Positions 7,039 through 14,467 of a stretch of 32,792 nt of DNA are shown here, in pieces. How positions within the stretch are numbered: the stretch's first letter is position 1; each line of letters opens with the position of its first letter. This DNA is from Chthonomonas sp. UBA2387 (GTDB lineage: Bacteria > Armatimonadota > Fimbriimonadia > Fimbriimonadales > Fimbriimonadaceae). Location of the stretch: the NCBI GenBank assembly GCA_002343445.1, contig DDSP01000059.1:41100-73891 (forward strand). Direction: 5' to 3'. The position numbers and the translations under genes are program-made. Below the pieces are notes generated by a model. The model ran no database searches, was not told where the DNA came from, and was given only the letters and a program-made list of their open reading frames with translations.

Positions 7039-8402
7039 CCGCCGATCTCGGCCAACACCAGCCCGACCGAGGCGTGTCGGAACACGTTCTGCGGGTCCAC
7101 CTGGTTCTTGACGCGCACCAGCCGCGACCAGTCCTCGTCGGCGTAGACGTTCCGGTAGCGGTCGGCGGGGGTGTCGTTCTCGCCGACCCAGTTGAGCGGT
7201 CCGCGTCGGGCTAGGTTGTCGCCCAGACCCGCCATGAACGCGGCTTCGTGCGCCTTCGCAGGCTCGATCAAGTCCGGGAGGGCGAGCCCGAGCATGTACA
7301 CCACACCGCCCGCTTGACGAAGCGGCGACATGGGGCCCGTGTCGTTGCGCGACGCAGCGCCACCGAGGGCACGAATCTGAAGCATCAGGTGCGGCGACGC
7401 TTGCGGCTCGCCGAAGGCTTCCAACACCTGAGCCAGCGACGTGGCGTCAACTCGGTGCAGCAGTGCGCCACCACCCCGGAACGGCAGGGGATCCACCGGG
7501 TCGCTGTGAACCGAGCCCGACTCGGTATACGGCATCGGGCGGAACGAGTCGAACTCGTGTCCCGGCCAACCTCGCAATTCTTGGACCAAGCTCTCGGCGC
7601 GATCGCCGGCGCCGACGATCGCCGCCGTGATGTAGACCATGGACCGGCCTCGCAACGGCTCCGGGATGAACGGCACCGGTGGGAAGTTCATCACATGCAG
7701 GCTCGTCGTCGCCTCCTCGGGCAATGCCGCCGACCAGGCGGCATACCGCTCGAACACCTGCGGCGCGTGCGCGACATCCCAGAACGCCGCGCCGCCATAG
7801 AAGTCGCCGACGGGCACAAGTTCGATCTCCATTTCGGTGACCACGCCGAAAGCGCCGCCGCCGCCCATCAACGCCCAGAACAGGTCGGCGTCCTGCGTTC
7901 GCGAGGCTTCGACCACCGAGCCATCGGCCAGCACCACGCGCGCGCTTCGCACCATGTCCACCGCGAGGCCGTGCTTGCGCAACATGAGGCCCACACCGCC
8001 GCCCAACGTGTAACCCACCATCCCCACGTGCGGCGCCGAGCCCGACATGGCCCCCAGACCATAGGGTGCGGCGGCCTGCAACACATCGGCCCATTGGCAA
8101 CCCGCGCCAACGCGGGCGGTTCGCTTTTCGGGATCCACGACGACGCTCTTCAGGGACCGGGTGCGGACCAGCATGCCCGCGCACGTCCGATGCTGTCCGT
8201 GGCCCGTCGCCTGCGTCGAAACGCTCATCCCACGTTGGGACGCCCAAGCGACGGATCGCTGAACGTCTTGTTCGTTCGCGGCGTCTACGACGACTTCCGC
8301 CGGGTGGTTCGTGCTCACGTTCCAAGCAAAGATGCTCTCGGCATAGGAGGAGTCTTGTGCCGTCCAAGCAGCACCGTCGAGGGTTGATCGCAGGGTTTCC
8401 AT
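7035..8402 (-). CDS. FAD-linked oxidase of the berberine-bridge-enzyme type
   Basis: A 455-residue flavoprotein of the PCMH/BBE family. The FAD-binding domain covers about residues 30-210 with TGHGQH (His68, the usual site of covalent FAD linkage) and VGYTLGGGVGLMLRKHGLAVD; the BBE C-terminal segment YADEDWSRLVRVKNQVDP closes the active site. The second covalent link of bicovalent members, a Cys in GxCxxVG, is absent (GSAPHVG), so only His linkage is expected. Relatives oxidise sugars, oligosaccharides or secondary metabolites; the substrate is unknown. The start ATG has AGGAG 7 nt upstream. No signal peptide is seen. It overlaps larA tail-to-tail by four bases. Confidence 0.88.
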   Translation of the reverse strand: METLRSTLDGAAWTAQDSSYAESIFAWNVSTNHPAEVVVDAANEQDVQRSVAWASQRGMSVSTQATGHGQHRTCAGMLVRTRSLKSVVVDPEKRTARVGAGCQWADVLQAAAPYGLGAMSGSAPHVGMVGYTLGGGVGLMLRKHGLAVDMVRSARVVLADGSVVEASRTQDADLFWALMGGGGAFGVVTEMEIELVPVGDFYGGAAFWDVAHAPQVFERYAAWSAALPEEATTSLHVMNFPPVPFIPEPLRGRSMVYITAAIVGAGDRAESLVQELRGWPGHEFDSFRPMPYTESGSVHSDPVDPLPFRGGGALLHRVDATSLAQVLEAFGEPQASPHLMLQIRALGGAASRNDTGPMSPLRQAGGVVYMLGLALPDLIEPAKAHEAAFMAGLGDNLARRGPLNWVGENDTPADRYRNVYADEDWSRLVRVKNQVDPQNVFRHASVGLVLAEIGG

Positions 8403-8478
8403 GAGTTGCTCCTAAGGATGCCTCATCCAAGGCACGGTTGAGATACGTTGCAGCAGGGGAAAGTCAGGGACCAACGCC

Positions 8479-9513
8479 TTACCCGACCGCCGACTTCGAG
8501 GCGTTCCACAGATCGTCCCACTCTTGGGGACCGAGTTCGGCGAGGGGCCGACCGGCCAGGGACTCCATGTGCTGGAATCGGCGCGTGAAACGGTCCAGCA
8601 TGGCCCGCAGGGCGTCCTCGGGGTCCACTTTGCACCATCTCGCCACGTTGACCAAAGTGAACAACAAATCGCCCAACTCGGCGGCGATGCGGCCTTGCTC
8701 GCCGGATGCGATGGCTTCGGCGAGTTCGGCGCGTTCCTCGTCCACCTTCTCCAAAACAGATTCCAGGTTGGGCCATTCGAACCCGACGCGGGCGGCCCGC
8801 TTGCTCACCTGCAACGCGCGGAGCAGTGCCGGAAGCGATCGCGGGACGCCGGCCAGAATGGACTTCTCTTCCCCACCTTCGGACTTCTTGATCCGATCCC
8901 AGTTCCGCAACACCGTTTCGGCGTCGTTCGCGTCCACGTCCCCGAACACGTGGGGATGCCGCCGAACCAGCTTGGCGATCAACGCGTCGGCCACATCCCG
9001 AGTGTCGAATCCGCCGTTCCTGGCCGCGATCTGGGCATGCAGCACGGGCTGGAGCAGGACGTCTCCCAACTCTTCGCAGAGCTTGTCCCGATCGCCGAGG
9101 TCGATCGCGTCCAGCAGTTCGTAGCTTTCTTCGATCAGGTGGGGCTTGAGCGATTCGTGCGTCTGGGCCTGATCCCACGGACACCCGCCCGGACCAAGGA
9201 GGCGATCCACGAGCCGCACGACGCCTTCCAGCCCGACGAAGGTCTCGTGACCGAATACGTGGGCTGGGCCGGGGACCAGGGTAAGGGTGGACTCTGCCAG
9301 GGATTCGAGCAGGCCGCGATGCTGCATGGGGTGGCCCTCGACCACCACGAAGTCCGAATCCGGAACCACTGAAGCACCGATTCCTTCCAGCGCAAGCAGC
9401 GTGGCTTTGCCGACCTCGTAGGCCCGCACCTCACGGCCCCGGATCAGGGCCAAGGAAGACTCCGGGCAGTTGACCAGTCCCGGAGCACCGAGCCCCACGA
9501 TGGTGACGTTCAT
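8479..9513 (-). CDS. mazG: MazG-type nucleoside triphosphate pyrophosphohydrolase with short N-terminal domain
   Basis: A 344-residue protein with two tandem MazG repeats (about 105-210 and 225-330). The first has CPWDQAQTHESL, EESYE (128-132) and EELGD (147-151), the EExxE...EExxD metal motif; the second has DEERAEL and AELGDLL. MazG enzymes hydrolyse NTPs to NMP and pyrophosphate in the cytoplasm, cleansing abnormal nucleotides or lowering ppGpp. The first 90 residues begin TIVGLGAPG, like the VGLGPGD start of the tetrapyrrole-methylase domain in Bacillus YabN, but the rest of that 200-residue domain is missing. The ATG at 9513 overlaps the stop of the aminotransferase gene (ATGA), which implies translational coupling and sets the start. 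Confidence 0.9.
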   Translation of the reverse strand: MNVTIVGLGAPGLVNCPESSLALIRGREVRAYEVGKATLLALEGIGASVVPDSDFVVVEGHPMQHRGLLESLAESTLTLVPGPAHVFGHETFVGLEGVVRLVDRLLGPGGCPWDQAQTHESLKPHLIEESYELLDAIDLGDRDKLCEELGDVLLQPVLHAQIAARNGGFDTRDVADALIAKLVRRHPHVFGDVDANDAETVLRNWDRIKKSEGGEEKSILAGVPRSLPALLRALQVSKRAARVGFEWPNLESVLEKVDEERAELAEAIASGEQGRIAAELGDLLFTLVNVARWCKVDPEDALRAMLDRFTRRFQHMESLAGRPLAELGPQEWDDLWNASKSAVG

Positions 9514-10625
9514 TCGCCCCGCATGGCCCGAGCCAACGCATCGGCGACGGCTCGCTGCTGGTCCTCGGTGATCTGCGGCCAGATGGGCAGGCTCAGCACC
9601 TGTCGGCTCAGCGTCTCGTTGCGCTCGAACGTGGGGTACTGGCCCGCGTAGACCGGCAGCCGATCTTGCGGCACGGGATAGTAGAGCATCGTGGTGACGC
9701 CGAGTTCCTTCATGCGCGCCTGAACGGCATCGCGATCCCGCCCGAGCACACGAATCGTGTACTGGTGGAAGACGTGCCCAGGGACGACTTCGGGGGCGAC
9801 CACACCTTCGATGGGCGCGAGCAGGTCCCAATAGCGTTGGGCGACCGCGCGACGTGCTTCGTTGTAGCTCGCCACATGGGGCAGCTTGACGCGCAGGACA
9901 GCGGCCTGCAAGGCGTCGAGCCGCGAGTTGTAGCCCAGGATTTCGTTGCGGTAGCGCTCGATCGAACCGTGGTTCCGCAGCTTGCGGGCGAGCTCGGCGA
10001 GTGCATCGTCGTCCGTGCTCAGCATCCCGCCATCGCCATAGCAGCCGAGGTTCTTGGTGGGAAAGAAGGAATAGCACCCCACCTTGCCCAGCGTGCCCGT
10101 CATGCGCCCGTTGTACGGCGCGCCGAACGACTGCGCGCAGTCCTCGATCACTTCGAGCCCATGCTTGGCCGCGATGCCCATGATGCGGTCCATGTTGCAC
10201 GGCCGACCGAACAGGTGGACCGGCATGATCGCCTTGGTGCGCTCGGTCAGGGCCGGCTCGATCAGGTCGGAGTCCATGTTCATCGAATCCAACTCGACGT
10301 CCACGAACACGGGCTTCGCGCCCACGATGCTGATGGACTCGGCGGAGGCGAAGAACGAAAACGGCGTGGTGACCACCTCGTCGCCGGGGCCGATGCCCAT
10401 GGCGCGCAAACCGATGACCAACGCATCGGTCCCGGAGTTCACCGCGACGGCATGCTTAGCGCCAAGGAATTCGGCCGCTTCGCGCTCGAACGCCGCCGTC
10501 TCGGGGCCGAACACGAACTGGCCGCTCTTCAGCACGCGTTCGATCGCCGCGGTCAGTTCGGGCCAGAGGGCGGCGATTTCAGGGGAGAGGTCGAAAATCG
10601 AGATGGACTGAGGCGCAGAGGCCAT
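9510..10625 (-). CDS. DegT/DnrJ/EryC1/StrS-family sugar aminotransferase
   Basis: A 371-residue PLP-dependent aminotransferase that adds an amino group to a nucleotide-linked keto sugar, as in making lipopolysaccharide, capsule or glycoprotein sugars. Visible features are NSGTDALVIGL (phosphate loop), EDCAQSFGA (Asp162, pyridine nitrogen) and SFFPTKNLGCYGDGG (Lys191, Schiff base). The wording of the lysine block is close to WbpE/QdtB-like enzymes, but the exact sugar cannot be assigned. The ATG at 10625 was chosen as the family N-terminus (SISIFDLSPEI) starts just after it; an upstream in-frame extension runs into the divergent hydrolase promoter. It is the first gene of a two-gene operon with mazG, whose start overlaps its stop. 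Confidence 0.9.
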   Translation of the reverse strand: MASAPQSISIFDLSPEIAALWPELTAAIERVLKSGQFVFGPETAAFEREAAEFLGAKHAVAVNSGTDALVIGLRAMGIGPGDEVVTTPFSFFASAESISIVGAKPVFVDVELDSMNMDSDLIEPALTERTKAIMPVHLFGRPCNMDRIMGIAAKHGLEVIEDCAQSFGAPYNGRMTGTLGKVGCYSFFPTKNLGCYGDGGMLSTDDDALAELARKLRNHGSIERYRNEILGYNSRLDALQAAVLRVKLPHVASYNEARRAVAQRYWDLLAPIEGVVAPEVVPGHVFHQYTIRVLGRDRDAVQARMKELGVTTMLYYPVPQDRLPVYAGQYPTFERNETLSRQVLSLPIWPQITEDQQRAVADALARAMRGE

Positions 10626-10700
10626 AAACACACCGTCGGACACGGAGTTTACCAAGGGACTCTGCCCGATGCCGGGATGCGATTGCCGTCTCCAGACGTC

Positions 10701-10706
10701 TATCAT
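10701..10706 (+). promoter_or_regulatory. -10-like TATCAT 8 nt before a GTG start
   Basis: TATCAT fits TANNNT and lies 8 nt before the GTG at 10715. No Shine-Dalgarno is present, so a leaderless or near-leaderless transcript is likely. Confidence 0.38.
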
Positions 10707-10714
10707 CAGTAATC

Positions 10715-11539
10715 GTGATTCAGGTCCTGATCCTCCCGCTGCTCCTGCTCCAGACCCCTGGATACACCGTCGAACGAGACGTGGTGTTCGCCACGGTGGC
10801 CGGCGAGCCCCTCAAGATGGACGTGTTTCGTCCCGAGAAGCCGGTCCGCCAGCCGGTGCCTGCCGTCGTCGCCCTTCATGGCGGCGCCTGGGTCGGCGGC
10901 AAGCGCTCGGATATGGACGCGATCTCGATCGAGTTGGTGAAGCAGGGCGTATTGGTCGTGGCCTCGCAGTACCGTCTCGCGCCCCGCTTCAAGTACCCCG
11001 CGCAATTGGACGACGCCCAGACCGCCGTCCGCTACCTCCGCGCCGAATCCAAGAAGCTCGGCATCGACGGCAACCGCATCGGGGCGGTCGGGGTCAGCGC
11101 AGGCGCGCACCTGGCGCTGTTTCTGGGCGCGACCGACGACCGCAAGGACCCCTTCAAGGACCAATCGTCGCGGGTGAAGGCCGTCGTCACGTTCGCCGCG
11201 CCGACCGATCTCTCGAAGGAGTACCCGGCGGCCCTGGACCCCATCTACCAGATGGTCCTCGGCAAAAAGAAGGACGAGGCGCACGAGGAGGTTCGCAAGG
11301 GTAGCCCTGTGAACTTCGTGGACCGACGCTCGGCCCCTGCGTTCTTCCTTCACGGCACTGCGGATCAGGTGGTTCCCTTCGCTCAACTCGGGCTGATCGT
11401 TGACCGCTACAAGGAGCACAAGATTCGGCACGAGGCCGTCGCCATCGAGGGAGCGAGCCATGCCGTCATCGACAAGCCCGAGGGTGTTCGAGCGGCTCAG
11501 CGCGCGTTGACTTGGCTGGTCGAAGAACTCAAGCGCTAG
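10715..11539 (+). CDS. Secreted alpha/beta hydrolase (BD-FAE/esterase-lipase type)
   Basis: A 274-residue alpha/beta hydrolase. The oxyanion motif HGGAW (55-59), nucleophile elbow GVSAGAH (Ser128), Asp217 in HGTADQVVP and His249 in GASHAV complete a catalytic triad of the hormone-sensitive-lipase/feruloyl-esterase-like type. The first 15 residues (IQVLILPLLLLQTPG) look like a short signal peptide, so it probably acts outside the cytoplasm on esters such as acetylated or feruloylated sugars; substrate is inferred. The GTG start has a TATCAT element upstream. Its stop overlaps that of the convergent ThuA gene by four bases. Confidence 0.85.
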   Translation: MIQVLILPLLLLQTPGYTVERDVVFATVAGEPLKMDVFRPEKPVRQPVPAVVALHGGAWVGGKRSDMDAISIELVKQGVLVVASQYRLAPRFKYPAQLDDAQTAVRYLRAESKKLGIDGNRIGAVGVSAGAHLALFLGATDDRKDPFKDQSSRVKAVVTFAAPTDLSKEYPAALDPIYQMVLGKKKDEAHEEVRKGSPVNFVDRRSAPAFFLHGTADQVVPFAQLGLIVDRYKEHKIRHEAVAIEGASHAVIDKPEGVRAAQRALTWLVEELKR

Positions 11540-12525
11540 CCGCCCCGGGCGAAGTCCGAAGGACGCATGCCCCGCTTGAACCCGCCAAAACCGAACGGCG
11601 TGGCCTCGAAACGCCCGACGAGCGCCACGTCGGCATCGGCCCGGATGGAAGACTCCAAGCCCACACACCAGTACGTCGCGTTCACCAACAGACGCCGGAA
11701 GCCTTCGCTCAGCAGGTCCGTCGCCGAACCCATCGTCGTGGTGAAGACCCGGTTCTTGCGCTCGAGCGTCCAGGCCACGGGCATCATGGGGTCGTTGAGG
11801 TCTTGCTCGCCCCCGCTTGCGGTTCGCTTGCGGCCCGTTGCGGGTGGGTCGCTTGGGTTCATCCCCGCCACCACTTGGCCCCAGAGCAAGACTTTGGCGT
11901 CCGAAGGCGGCGCGGCTTCGTACACGTCGGTCGGGCCGAACACATCGCCGACGCCGCGCAAGATGGGATGGCCCGCTTGGGTCGCCTCGGGAACGCCCCG
12001 CGTGGCTTGTTTACCGTGGTCGCCCCAATGGCTGACCCAATTCTCGCCCAGCACTTGCTTGCCGAAGCCGCCCGGCCACTCGCTGCTGCGCCACCCGTAT
12101 CGGCGGTAGGCGTTCGTCGAGTCGCCCGGGTAATCGAACGCGTGCGTGCTCGTGCGCAGCGCGAGGATGGGCTTGCCGGATTCGAAGTACTCGACGAAGT
12201 GCCTCATCTGCGCCTCGGGCCAGCGCCGAAAGCGGAGCATCACGATGCAGAGGTCGGCCGTCTTGAGCGACTCGAGCCCGGGTTGGTGGTCGCTGCGCTC
12301 GGGGTCGATCTCGCCCTGGTCGTTCATCGAGAACAGCACGGTGCAACGGAATCCGTGCCCCTCCGCGAGGATGCGCGCGAGTTGCGGCATGGCCTCCTCC
12401 GAGCGGTATTCCTCGTCGCCGGCCAACAGCACCACGTGCTTCCCCTTACCCGGACCTTCTCGTCCTTCAAAGGTCAGGAGCGGTTGCGGCTGGCTCATCG
12501 TCATCGCCAAGAGAATCGGCCACAT
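11536..12525 (-). CDS. ThuA-domain protein, exported
   Basis: A 329-residue protein with a ThuA (class I glutamine-amidotransferase-like) domain. The start of the fold is HVVLLAGDEEYRSEEAMPQLARIL, followed by LFSMNDQGEIDP, TADLCIVMLRFRRWP, GKPILALRTSTHAF and the end block MGSATDLLSEGFRRLLVNATYW. ThuA was named for trehalose use, but these proteins are widespread in polysaccharide-degrading bacteria and their reaction is not established. The N-terminus MWPILLAMTMSQPQP looks like a short export signal. The ATG at 12525 is chosen because the upstream gene's stop is one base before it (TGA-C-ATG), a coupled start; a longer in-frame start at 12567 would overlap that gene. Confidence 0.83.
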   Translation of the reverse strand: MWPILLAMTMSQPQPLLTFEGREGPGKGKHVVLLAGDEEYRSEEAMPQLARILAEGHGFRCTVLFSMNDQGEIDPERSDHQPGLESLKTADLCIVMLRFRRWPEAQMRHFVEYFESGKPILALRTSTHAFDYPGDSTNAYRRYGWRSSEWPGGFGKQVLGENWVSHWGDHGKQATRGVPEATQAGHPILRGVGDVFGPTDVYEAAPPSDAKVLLWGQVVAGMNPSDPPATGRKRTASGGEQDLNDPMMPVAWTLERKNRVFTTTMGSATDLLSEGFRRLLVNATYWCVGLESSIRADADVALVGRFEATPFGFGGFKRGMRPSDFARGG

Positions 12526-12526
12526 G

Positions 12527-13357
12527 TCAAGGCTCGCACACCACGCGGAAGCCCGCGAACGGGCCATCGGAGAGCCACCACCGGCTTTTGGGCATCTGTG
12601 GGTCGGAGTCCTGCCATTCGGGCGACCAGTAGCGTCGCGTGAAAGGCGACACCAGGCCCAGCTCGTCCTGAAAGGTCCCGCCGCAAAGGACGGGTTTGCC
12701 TTGCAGGTCTTTGGCCCATTCGCCCGCGTTGCCCAGCATGTCGTGGATGCCCCACGCGTTGGCGGCCTTCTTGCCGACGGGGTGAGTGGTCTCCTTGCTG
12801 TTGGGCTTGTACCAAGCCGCCTGATCGGCCTCGGCCTTGGTCGGCTTCCAGTTCGCGGGCTTGTCCGCCCGGCAAGCCATCTCCCACTCGGCCTCGGTGG
12901 GAAGGCGGTACTTCTTCTTGGTCACGCTGCTCAGCCAACGGCAGAACATCTCGGCGTTCTCGGCGGAGACGTTGATGACGGGATACCCGTTGTGCCCCCA
13001 CCCGAGGTCCGGGAGCAGATAGCTGCGGCTCGGTCGGGCGATGGCATCGGGCCCAAAAACCGTGCGGTCGTAGGGCGGCGACGGCTCGCCGCTGCCCTGG
13101 AACGCGTCGAACGCTTCCCACGGGGTCTCGGTCTTGGCGATATAGAATGGAGCCACCGTGACCGACTTCCCTCCGATCGTCACCTGGCCCCCCGAGACGG
13201 GGACCATGTCCAGCTTGGCCGTGGACTTCGGCAGCGACTCCCGGTACGGGGCCATCCGCTGCTGCGCGAAGGGAGTCGAGCGACCGGACAGGCCGACCGC
13301 CAAGGCGAGGGCGACCAACAGGCTGGCGCGGAGCATGGCTTGGGTGGGGTTGTTCAT
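12527..13357 (-). CDS. Exported SUMF1/FGE-sulfatase-domain protein without the catalytic cysteines
   Basis: A 276-residue protein with a signal peptide (LRASLLVALALAVGLSG) and a formylglycine-generating-enzyme-like (SUMF1) domain from about residue 48. Landmarks are ETPWEAFDAF, YPVINVSAENAEMFCRWLS, RLPTEAEWEMACR (151-163), HPVGKKAANAWGIHDMLGNAGEWAKD and GFRVV at the end. In active FGE two Cys follow a KGGS block; here that block reads VLCGGTFQDELGLVSPFTRR with none at those positions, so it is more likely a binding or scaffold protein, as many SUMF1 proteins are. The longest start (13357) is given; ATG 13336 would also leave a complete signal peptide. It forms an operon with the ThuA gene and is divergent from apbE with overlapping 5' ends. 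Confidence 0.83.
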   Translation of the reverse strand: MNNPTQAMLRASLLVALALAVGLSGRSTPFAQQRMAPYRESLPKSTAKLDMVPVSGGQVTIGGKSVTVAPFYIAKTETPWEAFDAFQGSGEPSPPYDRTVFGPDAIARPSRSYLLPDLGWGHNGYPVINVSAENAEMFCRWLSSVTKKKYRLPTEAEWEMACRADKPANWKPTKAEADQAAWYKPNSKETTHPVGKKAANAWGIHDMLGNAGEWAKDLQGKPVLCGGTFQDELGLVSPFTRRYWSPEWQDSDPQMPKSRWWLSDGPFAGFRVVCEP

Positions 13358-14285
13358 CGCGGGTTGGATCGCCGCACCGAGCGCACGCGCCGACGACGAT
13401 CTCCAACGTTTTACCTATTCCGAGGTCCACATGGGCATGGAGGCCCGCATCACGCTGTACGCCACCAGCCAAGCCAAGGCCGAAGAGGCGTGCATCGCGG
13501 CTTTCAAGCGCATCGGCGAACTGGACGCCATCATGAGCGATTACCGCCGCGACAGCGAACTCAACCTGCTGTGCGCCAAGGCGGGCGGCGAACCCGTACC
13601 CGTTTCGGCCGACCTCTTCGGCGTCCTTGAGCGCGCCCAGCAGATCGCGGATCGGACGAACGGCGCATTCGATGTGACGGCCAGCCCGATCATCCGCGTA
13701 TGGCGCGCCGCACGGCGCGAGCAACGCATGCCCGACGCAACGGCCTTGGAGCAAGCCCGCAAGTTGGTGGGCTGGAAGATGATGCGGCTCGACCGGCGCA
13801 AGCGAACGGTTCGCTTGGAGCGTGCGGGCATGCTCCTCGACTTGGGCGGCATTGCCAAGGGCTACGCGTGCGACGAGGCGCAGAAGGTGCTGAAGCGGCA
13901 CGGCGTGACTCGGGCGATGGTCGAAATGGGCGGCGACATCGCGGTGACCGCGCCGCCACCGGGCACGAAGGGCTGGACCATTCGCGTGCCCAACGCCGGA
14001 GACGACAGCGGCCCGAAGGACCTCCTGTTCGCCCACCAGGCCATCTCGACCTCGGGCGACACCGAGCAGTTCGTCGTGCTGAACGGCGTGAGGTACTCGC
14101 ACATCGTGGACCCACGCACCGGCTGGGCGACCAAGGATCGGATTCAGGTCACGGTGGTGGCGAAGGAGGGGTTGCTCACCGACCCGCTCGCCACGGTGTT
14201 GACGATCCTGCCGGAATCCGAACGCAACGCCTTGTTGCGCCGGTACAGCGGCGTGAAGGTCTACCTTCGCACGGCCAAGGACTAA
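13335..14285 (+). CDS. apbE: FAD:protein FMN transferase
   Basis: A 316-residue ApbE-family flavin transferase, which attaches FMN from FAD to a threonine of exported or membrane target proteins. Visible motifs are DLGGIAKGYACDEA, VEMGGDIAV, TSGDTEQF and HIVDPRTGW, then GLLTDPLATVLTIL where the family carries its second metal-binding Asp/Thr. The N-terminus MAWVGLFIAGWIAAPSARA is a convincing Sec signal ending in an ARA cleavage site, so this ATG was preferred over the Met at 13434. The coding start overlaps antisense the 5' end of the SUMF1 gene by up to 23 bases. No obvious flavinylation substrate is encoded nearby, so the partner is unknown. Confidence 0.9.
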   Translation: MAWVGLFIAGWIAAPSARADDDLQRFTYSEVHMGMEARITLYATSQAKAEEACIAAFKRIGELDAIMSDYRRDSELNLLCAKAGGEPVPVSADLFGVLERAQQIADRTNGAFDVTASPIIRVWRAARREQRMPDATALEQARKLVGWKMMRLDRRKRTVRLERAGMLLDLGGIAKGYACDEAQKVLKRHGVTRAMVEMGGDIAVTAPPPGTKGWTIRVPNAGDDSGPKDLLFAHQAISTSGDTEQFVVLNGVRYSHIVDPRTGWATKDRIQVTVVAKEGLLTDPLATVLTILPESERNALLRRYSGVKVYLRTAKD

Positions 14286-14307
14286 TCAGCTTACTTCAGC
14301 CTTCGCG

Positions 14308-14453
14308 TCCGCTTCGACACCTTGGGCGACTGCGTCGCCCAAGGGCTCAGCGTGACGTACGCCAAACCTCAGCGCCACACCAGCCGACCCATCCGCTTCG
14401 ACACCTTGGGCGACTGCGTCGCCCAAGGGCTCAGCGTGACGCACGCCGAACCT
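14308..14453. repeat. Two 62-bp direct copies, each containing a long perfect hairpin
   Basis: Copies at 14308-14369 and 14392-14453 differ at only two bases and are offset by 84 bp. Each contains CCTTGGGCGAC-TGC-GTCGCCCAAGG, an 11-bp perfect stem (14320-14344 and 14404-14428) followed by GGCTCAGCGTGACG. They occupy the whole gap between the convergent apbE and Gfo/Idh genes. This has the form of an extragenic palindromic (REP-like) element; it could also end transcription from both sides. Confidence 0.75.
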
Positions 14454-14467
14454 TACCCAACACGAAG

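Noticed and set aside
14286..14467. CRISPR array
   Set aside because: Only two units, 62 bp each, palindromic and without spacers of constant length; fits an extragenic palindromic repeat.
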